From the NCBI GenBank assembly GCA_017507205.1, contig JAFWBH010000089.1, forward strand, positions 1 through 7,987: a DNA stretch of 7,987 nt. Direction: 5' to 3'. The DNA comes from Clostridia bacterium (GTDB lineage Bacteria; Bacillota; Clostridia; Christensenellales; CAG-917). Position numbers and translations under genes: made by a program. The notes beneath the pieces are model-generated. The model was not told where the DNA came from and ran no database searches. It saw only the letters and a list, made by a program, of their open reading frames with translations. Position 1 is the stretch's first letter. Every line of letters starts with the position of its first letter. Of the stretch, positions 1 through 5,966 are shown piece after piece.

Positions 1-78
1 CAACCTGTGGAAAATAAAACAGCTGTCGTGGTTAATTCTTCCTTTGCAGGACTGTTTTTTACGGCATTGATTTCATAA
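1..78 (+). CDS. Possible C-terminal tail of a plus-strand gene entering from the left edge
   Basis: Frame 1 of the plus strand is open from the left edge to a TAA at 76-78, giving 25 residues with a hydrophobic end (AVVVNSSFAGLFFTALIS). If real, this is the end of a gene convergent with the glycogen operon, sharing the intergenic region that holds the terminator at 86-114. The tail would suit a membrane segment, but nothing identifies a family. A 25-codon open stretch is easily due to chance, and the second plus frame is also open here (to 68-70), so this is a weak call. It could equally be non-coding sequence between two operons. Confidence 0.2.
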   Translation, partial: QPVENKTAVVVNSSFAGLFFTALIS

Positions 79-85
79 AAGCAAC

Positions 86-114
86 AAAAAAAAAGCAAGC
101 CCTCTTGGCTTGCC
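86..114 (-). terminator. Rho-independent terminator of the glycogen operon
   Basis: On the minus strand a stem GCAAGCC / GGCTTGC (7 bp, arms at 107-113 and 95-101) with a 5-nt loop AAGAG is followed directly by nine T residues (94-86). This is a textbook intrinsic terminator, about 80 nt downstream of the GH13 stop codon. Read on the plus strand the hairpin lacks an immediate T-run (ATTTG follows, with a T-rich stretch from about 123 to 140), so termination of rightward transcripts would be weaker. Its arms match those of the hairpin between glgP and the GH13 gene. Confidence 0.93.
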
Positions 115-142
115 ATTTGATGTATGTTTGTTTTTTTGTTTG

Positions 143-176
143 TTGTCAAAATAGAGTGTTTATATTGTCAAAATAG
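143..176. repeat. Two direct copies of a 12-bp sequence, 22 bp apart
   Basis: TTGTCAAAATAG (plus strand) occurs at 143-154 and again at 165-176, a start-to-start distance of 22 bp, close to two helical turns. Both copies lie between the GH13 stop codon and the terminator, so they are in the 3' untranslated part of the operon mRNA. On the minus strand each contains TTGACA, which resembles a -35 box, but no suitable -10 follows. Possible roles are a protein-binding site or simply a small local duplication. No function can be assigned. Confidence 0.5.
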
Positions 177-191
177 GGCTGTAAACACCTT

Positions 192-1946
192 TTATAGTGA
201 AAATACAGCTTTTCCATTGACTGAAATTTCAACACTTGTTCTGTTTGTTTTCAGACGTATTTCACCACCATTTGAACGGCGCACAATTTCCATTTCTGTG
301 TCGGATACATTTTCAAATGAGGTGGTGCCAAGGAGCAAATCCTTGTATTCAGCACGCAATGCTCCAAGGGTGCGATAATGGCTTAAAAGCTCGTTGTCCT
401 CTCTGCCCCAAGGGTATGTGCCACGGTTGAGAGGATCCTCATAGCCATATGCACCAGCCTCATCTCCATAGTAAAGACAAGGGACACCTGGGAGAAAATA
501 TTGAAGAGTTGAGGCAATCATAAGACGGCGCTTTGCTCTTTCATAAAGCCCTGCATCCATGGTGAAGCTTGCCCTTTCTTCCTTTCTGAATGGTGCTTGA
601 ATGCCTGCAAGAATTGTCAAAATTCTGGCTGTATCATGGGAGCCAATGAGGTTCATATTGACATCCAGGTTTTCCTTTGGATAGTTTTCAAGGATATGGG
701 TGATTGCAGACACAAAGTCCTTTGTCCTGCCACCAAGAATATATGAAATGATTGCTTCCTTGAAGGGATAGTTCATAACTCCGTCAAGCTGTTCTCCCAT
801 GAAATAGGGACGCCACTCACTGTATGCCACCTTTGTTGAAGCATCCTCCCACACCTCGCCTATAATTGAGCAATCGGGATTGACCTCTTTTATCTTTTTG
901 CACAGATCTGTGGTGAAATCAATGGGCAATTCATCAACAACATCAAGTCGCCAGCCAGCCACACCCATTTTTGTCCACTTTTCAATGACGCCATTTTCAC
1001 CGAGTATAAGCTGTCTGTATCCCTCTGCAGATTTGTTGACGGTTGGCACAACAGTCGATCCCCACCAGCAACCATATCTATCGGGGAAGCTGTCAAAATA
1101 ATACCAATTGTAATAGGGTGACTCCTTGCTTTGATATGCGCCAAGGGTTGAATATCTGTTGAACTTGTTGAAGTAAAGGCTGTCTGCACCTGTATGGTTG
1201 AAAACTCCGTCAAGGATGATGCCAATTCCAAGAGCTTTTGCCTTGTCAATCAGCTCCTTGAATTGCTCCTCATCACCAAACAAGCCGTCAATTTTCAGAT
1301 AATCGCCTGTGTCATATCTATGGTTTGATGATGACTCAAATATAGGGCAAAAATAGATAGCGCTGACACCAAGTGATTTGAGATATTGAAGCTTGTCCAT
1401 GACGCCTTTGATGTTGCCACCAAAAAAGTCATCTGCTCTGTAATCAACACCCTCTCTTGCAAAATCGGGACGATCATACCAGCTTTGGTGAAGCCTGCCC
1501 TTCTTTGTAAATTCTCTATCCTCACCCTTGTTAAATCTGTCGGGGAAGATTTGATAAATTACGCCTTGTTTTGCCCAAACAGGTGTTTTACACTCCACTT
1601 TTGACACGGTCAACTGCCATTCTGGGAGCCAATCACCTCTTATGGCAGTGCCATCATAGTCCCTTCCAAAAAATGCCAATGCCCCATTGTCAAGCTCTCC
1701 TTCAAAGCGATAATGCCATATTCCGTAGGTGCCAAGGGTGAAGGAGCCAACAAAGAAATCAACTCCGTTTTGGCTGTGTGAATAAGGAAGCTCAATACGC
1801 AGATTTTCATTGCCTTTTCTAAGGACAACAAAAACTCTCTTGATGCCGTGATATGCTTCAAGAGGGAATGTTATTGTGGTGGGCTTGCCTACTGCCGTGC
1901 CACCATATGGAGCCTTGTGAAGAAGTGGATTGAACATTGTTTCCAT
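192..1946 (-). CDS. GH13 alpha-glucan hydrolase, neopullulanase / cyclomaltodextrinase / pullulanase-like (cytoplasmic)
   Basis: This 584-residue protein hydrolyses alpha-glucosidic bonds in maltodextrins or in glycogen-derived limit dextrins. Residues 1-120 look like an N-terminal beta-sandwich of CBM34/E-set type, about 123-510 form the (beta/alpha)8 barrel (entering at GVIYQIFPDRF, 128-138), and the rest is the C-terminal beta domain. All four GH13 signatures are present: DGVFNH (246-251), GWRLD with nucleophile Asp335, IIGEVW with acid/base Glu364, and GSHD with Asp438; YYGDEAG follows at 492-498. The size fits neopullulanase-like enzymes (GH13_20 or GH13_39); the subfamily cannot be settled by eye. 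There is no signal peptide, so it should act on internal glucan. As the last gene after glgP it probably fills the debranching or dextrin-trimming role that GlgX has in enterobacteria; this is inferred from position and family. Its start is uncertain: the ATG at 1946 and a second at 1937 both lack a good SD, and a strong SD lies about 31 nt upstream, beyond a hairpin. The first ATG was kept. Confidence 0.9.
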   Translation of the reverse strand: METMFNPLLHKAPYGGTAVGKPTTITFPLEAYHGIKRVFVVLRKGNENLRIELPYSHSQNGVDFFVGSFTLGTYGIWHYRFEGELDNGALAFFGRDYDGTAIRGDWLPEWQLTVSKVECKTPVWAKQGVIYQIFPDRFNKGEDREFTKKGRLHQSWYDRPDFAREGVDYRADDFFGGNIKGVMDKLQYLKSLGVSAIYFCPIFESSSNHRYDTGDYLKIDGLFGDEEQFKELIDKAKALGIGIILDGVFNHTGADSLYFNKFNRYSTLGAYQSKESPYYNWYYFDSFPDRYGCWWGSTVVPTVNKSAEGYRQLILGENGVIEKWTKMGVAGWRLDVVDELPIDFTTDLCKKIKEVNPDCSIIGEVWEDASTKVAYSEWRPYFMGEQLDGVMNYPFKEAIISYILGGRTKDFVSAITHILENYPKENLDVNMNLIGSHDTARILTILAGIQAPFRKEERASFTMDAGLYERAKRRLMIASTLQYFLPGVPCLYYGDEAGAYGYEDPLNRGTYPWGREDNELLSHYRTLGALRAEYKDLLLGTTSFENVSDTEMEIVRRSNGGEIRLKTNRTSVEISVNGKAVFSL

Positions 1947-1970
1947 TTACATAAGGAAGCAAGCCGACAT
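1947..1970 (-). CDS. Candidate 7-codon leader ORF (MSACFLM) just before the GH13 gene
   Basis: An ATG at 1970-1968 follows a strong purine-rich SD (AGGGGGAG, 1985-1978) with a 7-nt gap, the best-placed SD in this spacer. The reading frame runs seven codons, M-S-A-C-F-L-M, to a TAA at 1949-1947. The next three bases are the in-frame ATG of the GH13 gene. Ribosomes ending on the leader would therefore stop exactly at the downstream start and could reinitiate. The leader ATG sits in the loop of the hairpin at 1955-1982, and part of its SD is in the stem. No conserved leader peptide family is recognised. The alternative is that the ATG is fortuitous and the SD serves the GH13 start across the folded hairpin. 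Confidence 0.4.
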   Translation of the reverse strand: MSACFLM

Positions 1971-1982
1971 CGGCTTGCTCCC
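1955..1982 (-). promoter_or_regulatory. Strong hairpin in the glgP-GH13 spacer, overlapping a Shine-Dalgarno
   Basis: The DNA has a perfect inverted repeat with 10-bp arms, AGCAAGCCGA and TCGGCTTGCT (1970-1979 and 1958-1967), separated by 2 bp. As minus-strand RNA it would fold with a 4-nt loop (AUGU, 1970-1967) and a stem of up to 12 pairs including one G-U. It is not an intrinsic terminator, because TTATGTAAATG and not a U-run follows it. It takes in part of the GGGGGAG SD and lies between that SD and the GH13 start, so it may control translation of the last gene. Another possibility is an RNA processing or 3'-end protecting structure that sets GH13 levels relative to glgP. Confidence 0.75.
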
Positions 1983-1999
1983 CCTATATTGTTTCTTGA

Positions 2000-4435
2000 T
2001 TATTTTTTGATGGGTGCAAGTCCCCAAATTCTGTTGGCATATTCTCTCACTGCTCTATCGCCAGCAAAGAAGCCTGCCTTTGCAATATTGACAAGGGACA
2101 TTCTGTTCCACTTGTCCTTGTCGCCATAGGTGTCATTGATGCGTTGTTGTGCATTCTTGTAGGACTCAAAGTCTGCAAGACACATAAATCCATCTGCTGT
2201 GCCACCTCTGCCAATGGTGAGGCTGTCTGCGATTTCATCGAATGCGATGCCACCAAGACCCAAACGCAGTGAGTCAATAAGACGCTTGATTGAAGGATTG
2301 GTTTGATAATAATATGTGGGGTTGTAGCCCTTACGCCACATTTCCTCAACCTCGTGGGCAAGAAGTCCAAAGAGGAACATATTTTCATCTCCAACGTTTT
2401 CATGAATTTCAACGTTTGCACCGTCCATTGTGCCAATGGTCAATGCGCCGTTGATCATAAATTTCATATTGCCTGTGCCACTTGCCTCTTTTCCTGCAAT
2501 TGAGATTTGCTCACTGACCTCTGCTGCTGGCATAACAATTTCTGCAAGGGTGACACGATAGTTTTCAAGGAATACAACCTTGATCTTGTCCTTCACATCG
2601 GGGTCATTGTTGATGACGTTGCCAAGCTGACAAATGAATCTGATGATTTGCTTTGCCATATAATATGCACTTGCTGCCTTTGCGCCAAAAATGAAGGTGC
2701 GAGGTTGAATGTCAAGATTTGGATTTTCTTTTATACGGAAATACAGATCAAGAATGTGGAGTGCATTGAGGAGCTGACGCTTGTATTCGTGGAGTCGCTT
2801 GACCTGCACGTCAAAAATTGAATCGGGGTTGACTTGAACATTATTATGTTCAAGGATATACTTTGCAAGACGTTCCTTATTGCCTCTCTTGATAACTTGG
2901 AGTCTGTCAAGGACTTGCTTGTCGCCCATATACTTCAAGAGGCCTTGAAGCTCAGTTGCATCATTCTTCCAGCCCTCTCCAATAAGCTCATCAATCATTG
3001 CTGACAAGCCGGGGTTGGCTTGGCAAACCCATCTACGATGTGTGATGCCGTTGGTGACGTTGGTGAACTTTTCAGGATGCATCTTGTAGTAATCGTGGAA
3101 TACGTCATTCTTCAAGATGTCACTGTGCAATGCACTGACGCCATTGATTGTATGTGATGTTGCAAGGCAAAGATTTGCCATACGCACTTGACCATCGCCA
3201 AGAATTGCATTGTGGTTGACTGTGCCCCAGTTGTTGGGATACACATTCCACAGCTCGCCACAGAATCTTTGGTTGATTTCTGCAACGATTTGATAAATTC
3301 TGGGAAGAAGTGATCTGAAAAGGTCTTGAGGCCACTTTTCAAGAGCTTCTGCCATAACTGTATGATTGGTGTAGCTGACGGTGTGTGTGACAATATCCCA
3401 TGCCTTATCCCAGCTATAGCCGTAGTCGTCAAGGAGAATACGCATAAGCTCGGGGATACAAAGTGTTGGGTGTGTGTCGTTGATGTGGATTGCCACGCAG
3501 TCAGCAAGGTTGTCAAGAGATGTATTTGTCTTGAAATGACGCTTGATGATGCTTTGGATTGAAGCTGAAACAAAGAAATATTGTTGCTTCAAGCGCAATG
3601 ACTTGCCTTCAATGTGATCATCGGCAGGATACAAAACCTTTGAGATGCTTTCTGCCATTGCCTTTTCACTCATTGCCTTCACGTAGTCACCCTTTGAGAA
3701 CATTGTCATATCAAAGTCAACGGGAGCCTTTGAGGACCAGAGTCTAATACGGTTGACTGCGTCTGTGTTGAAGCCAGAGATGTTCATATCGTAAGGCACT
3801 GCAAGGACTGTTGAGTGATCCTTTTGTTCAACAAGAAGCTTGCCATCTTCCCATCTTTCTTCAAGTCTGCCACCAAACTTGACCTCATAGATTTCTTCCA
3901 TACGAGGTGAAAGCCAAACGCCACCCATCTTCAACCATTCATCAGGCTGTTCAAGCTGCCAGCCGTCTGCAATGACCTGCTTGAAAATGCCGTAGTCATA
4001 CATAATTGAAAAGCCACTTGCTGCATAATCACAGGAAGTCAATGCATCCATATATGCCGCCGCCAGTCTACCAAGACCACCGTTGCCAAGTCCTGCATCA
4101 GGCTCAAACTCGTAAAGCTCGTCAAGAGTCATACCAAGCTCGCCCACTGCCTTTTCAACAACATCGGTGATGCCCATATTGAAAAGGTGATTTTTGAGGC
4201 TTCTGCCAAGGAGAAATTCCATTGACATATAGTAGACCTGCTTTGCGTTTCTTTCACGGACTGTCTTTTTAAAATCAATGCGTGTGCTTGTGAGGATGTC
4301 ACGGATGACCATACAGGTTGCTCTGTAAATCTGTGACTTTGATGCATCCTCGGGCTTGATGCCGAAGTTGCGTGCCATTACGTCTGCGATTTGCTTTGAA
4401 AAGTCTTTGCTTTTTTCCAGATAGTTTTTTGTCAT
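2000..4435 (-). CDS. glgP: Glycogen/starch/alpha-glucan phosphorylase (GT35)
   Basis: This cytoplasmic, pyridoxal-phosphate-dependent enzyme releases glucose-1-phosphate from the non-reducing ends of glycogen using inorganic phosphate. At 811 residues it has the normal bacterial length and lacks the N-terminal phosphorylation peptide of animal enzymes. Family landmarks run in order: YYMSMEFLLGRSL (68-80), DAGLGNGGLGRLAA (113-126), IHINDTHPTLCIPEL (316-330), TNVTNGITHRRW (458-469), DVQVKRLHEYKRQ (542-554) and the cofactor site EASGTGNMKF (650-659), where Lys658 forms the Schiff base with PLP. An AAGGA SD ends 5 nt before the ATG. It is preceded by glgA (51-nt gap) and followed by the GH13 gene (53-nt gap). 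It opposes the biosynthetic genes on the same transcript, so allosteric control of the enzymes or differential translation is likely. No residue looks damaged; substrate preference (glycogen or maltodextrin) cannot be told from sequence alone. Confidence 0.97.
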   Translation of the reverse strand: MTKNYLEKSKDFSKQIADVMARNFGIKPEDASKSQIYRATCMVIRDILTSTRIDFKKTVRERNAKQVYYMSMEFLLGRSLKNHLFNMGITDVVEKAVGELGMTLDELYEFEPDAGLGNGGLGRLAAAYMDALTSCDYAASGFSIMYDYGIFKQVIADGWQLEQPDEWLKMGGVWLSPRMEEIYEVKFGGRLEERWEDGKLLVEQKDHSTVLAVPYDMNISGFNTDAVNRIRLWSSKAPVDFDMTMFSKGDYVKAMSEKAMAESISKVLYPADDHIEGKSLRLKQQYFFVSASIQSIIKRHFKTNTSLDNLADCVAIHINDTHPTLCIPELMRILLDDYGYSWDKAWDIVTHTVSYTNHTVMAEALEKWPQDLFRSLLPRIYQIVAEINQRFCGELWNVYPNNWGTVNHNAILGDGQVRMANLCLATSHTINGVSALHSDILKNDVFHDYYKMHPEKFTNVTNGITHRRWVCQANPGLSAMIDELIGEGWKNDATELQGLLKYMGDKQVLDRLQVIKRGNKERLAKYILEHNNVQVNPDSIFDVQVKRLHEYKRQLLNALHILDLYFRIKENPNLDIQPRTFIFGAKAASAYYMAKQIIRFICQLGNVINNDPDVKDKIKVVFLENYRVTLAEIVMPAAEVSEQISIAGKEASGTGNMKFMINGALTIGTMDGANVEIHENVGDENMFLFGLLAHEVEEMWRKGYNPTYYYQTNPSIKRLIDSLRLGLGGIAFDEIADSLTIGRGGTADGFMCLADFESYKNAQQRINDTYGDKDKWNRMSLVNIAKAGFFAGDRAVREYANRIWGLAPIKK

Positions 4436-4451
4436 ATTCGTCCTTTTACTC

Positions 4452-4472
4452 TCTCGTTTCCCCCCACCGAGA
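4452..4472 (-). promoter_or_regulatory. Weak inverted repeat in the glgA-glgP spacer
   Basis: On the minus strand TCTCG (4472-4468) can pair with CGAGA (4456-4452) around an 11-nt G-rich loop that includes six consecutive G residues (4465-4460). Wobble pairs between the flanking U-rich and AG-rich runs could lengthen the stem. It lies about 7 nt upstream of the glgP SD. The stem is short and the loop large, so it is reported mainly because the neighbouring spacers also carry inverted repeats. Confidence 0.35.
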
Positions 4473-4486
4473 AAAAAGTTTATTTT

Positions 4487-5914
4487 CTATTTGATATTTT
4501 TGTAGATTTTGATATATTGCTTTGCGCTTGCATCCCAGCCATAGTCGCCCTTCATTGCGTTTTCTGTGACTGTTGCCCAATTGTCCTTATCATAGAAGCA
4601 AGCATAGGCACGCCACACTGCATCAAGCATATCATAGCTGTTGTAGGTCTTGAAGGTGAAGCCTCTGCCCGTCTTTGCCTCGGGATTGTATGCTTCAACT
4701 GTATCCTTAAGACCACCTGTTTCTCTGACAATAGGAATACTGCCATATCTCATTGCAATCATTTGGCTGAGTCCACAAGGCTCAAACTTTGAAGGCATAA
4801 GGAACAAATCACTTGCGCCATAAAGCTTGCTTGCCAAATCACTGCTGAATTGAAGAATCCCTCTGAATTTGTTGGGATATTCTCCCTCAACTCTTTTGAG
4901 CATTGCCTCGTATTTCCAATCGCCAGTGCCAAGAATGACCACCTGCACGTCTGCGCGCATAATTTCATCAATGACTGCGCCAACAAGGTCAAGGCCCTTC
5001 TGCTCTGTAAGACGAGTGACCATTGCAATCATAGGTCTGTTTTCGTCATAAGAGAGGTTGAGCATTTCACAGAGTGCCTTCTTGTTTTCTCTCTTTCTTT
5101 CAGCCACTGTCTTGCTGTTGAAGTTGACAAAGAGTGCCTTATCCTTGGCTGGATCATAAAGCTTTGTATCAATGCCGTTGACCACGCCAAAGACCTTGTA
5201 TTTTCTCTCTGACAGAATGCTGTCAAGACCATAGCTGTAAAATGGGTCAAGGATTTCTGTTGCGTAGGTGTCGCTGACTGTTGTCACCACTGAGCTACTT
5301 TCAATGCCACCCTTCATATAGTTGACGCAACCATCGTTAATGACGATGTTGTGTGCTTCCTCGGGCAGTCCAAGAATGTCACCAAGGATATATTGGTCAT
5401 ATCTGCCTTGGAACTCAATGTTGTGGATGGTGAACACTGTCTTGATGTCCTTGTATCTTGCGTCACTGCGATAGTTGACATCAAGGAATACAGGCGTCAT
5501 GGCTGTGTGCCAATCGTTTGTGTGAAGGATGTCTGGGAAGAAATCCAACACTGCAAGTGCCTCTAAAACAGCCTTTGAGAAAAATGCAAATCTCTCTGCA
5601 TCATCAAAGTGGCCATAGAGTCCTTTACGCTTGAAATAATACTCGTTGTCGACAAAATAATAGGTTATACCATCATAAACAGCCTCATAAACCCCACAAT
5701 ATTGATTTCTCCAACCAAGCTGAACGGTTGTAGAGCCAACAAAGCGAAGGGTGTCACGGAAGGCAGGCTTGATCTCTTCCTTGTAGAAAGGAATGATGAC
5801 TCTTGCGTCATGGCCAAGCTTCAAAAATGATTTTGGAAGTGCGCCTGCAACGTCACCAAGACCACCTGTTCTGATGAATGGCATTGCCTCTGATGCAACA
5901 AACAATATTTTCAT
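4487..5914 (-). CDS. glgA: Glycogen synthase, ADP-glucose dependent (GT5)
   Basis: GlgA transfers glucose from ADP-glucose to the non-reducing end of an alpha-1,4-glucan in the cytoplasm. The 475 residues match the usual bacterial length and the two Rossmann-like domains of a GT-B enzyme. Visible landmarks are the N-terminal nucleotide-sugar loop RTGGLGDVAGALPK (15-28), DWH with His136, TIHNIEFQG (162-170), TRLTEQKGLD (300-309) with Arg301 and Lys306, PSKFEPCGL (374-382) with Glu378, and RETGGLKDTV (397-406). One oddity is Arg15, where the classical motif is K-x-G-G-L; this Lys (Lys15 in E. coli, same numbering) contacts the ADP-glucose phosphates. The other is Lys376, where most family members have Arg. 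Both are conservative charge-keeping changes, so the enzyme is probably active. An AGGAG SD ends 5 nt before the ATG. It lies between glgD (52-nt gap) and glgP (51-nt gap). Confidence 0.97.
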   Translation of the reverse strand: MKILFVASEAMPFIRTGGLGDVAGALPKSFLKLGHDARVIIPFYKEEIKPAFRDTLRFVGSTTVQLGWRNQYCGVYEAVYDGITYYFVDNEYYFKRKGLYGHFDDAERFAFFSKAVLEALAVLDFFPDILHTNDWHTAMTPVFLDVNYRSDARYKDIKTVFTIHNIEFQGRYDQYILGDILGLPEEAHNIVINDGCVNYMKGGIESSSVVTTVSDTYATEILDPFYSYGLDSILSERKYKVFGVVNGIDTKLYDPAKDKALFVNFNSKTVAERKRENKKALCEMLNLSYDENRPMIAMVTRLTEQKGLDLVGAVIDEIMRADVQVVILGTGDWKYEAMLKRVEGEYPNKFRGILQFSSDLASKLYGASDLFLMPSKFEPCGLSQMIAMRYGSIPIVRETGGLKDTVEAYNPEAKTGRGFTFKTYNSYDMLDAVWRAYACFYDKDNWATVTENAMKGDYGWDASAKQYIKIYKNIK

Positions 5915-5926
5915 ATTTTCTCCTTT

Positions 5927-5942
5927 TCAGTCGGCTGACTGA
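5927..5942 (-). promoter_or_regulatory. Small hairpin just upstream of the glgA Shine-Dalgarno
   Basis: A perfect 6-bp inverted repeat, TCAGTC / GACTGA, encloses a 4-nt loop (AGCC on the minus strand). It ends 2 nt before the AAGGAG run of the glgA ribosome binding site (5925-5920). The stem leaves the SD itself free, so it could keep that region exposed, mark a cleavage site between glgD and glgA, or have no role. It is not a terminator, as it has no U-run. Confidence 0.45.
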
Positions 5943-5966
5943 TTGAGCTTAGATATCCTTTTGGGC

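Noticed and set aside
143..170. TTGACA boxes on the minus strand as promoter -35 elements
   Set aside because: No -10-like hexamer lies 16-18 nt downstream of either copy, and any transcript would run straight into the terminator at 86-114.
1955..1982. Spacer hairpin read as an intrinsic terminator after glgP
   Set aside because: Neither strand has a T-run directly after the stem. The minus strand continues TTATGTAAATG into the next gene, so a terminator is not supported.
4460..4465. Run of six C/G as a phase-variation tract
   Set aside because: It is non-coding, only 6 bp long, and lies too far upstream of the glgP SD for a clear switching role.
4850..5212. 120-codon open frame on the plus strand inside glgA
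   Set aside because: It lies wholly opposite a strongly conserved gene, resembles no known protein and has no convincing start site. It is a shadow of glgA codon bias, as are the other plus-strand frames in this window.
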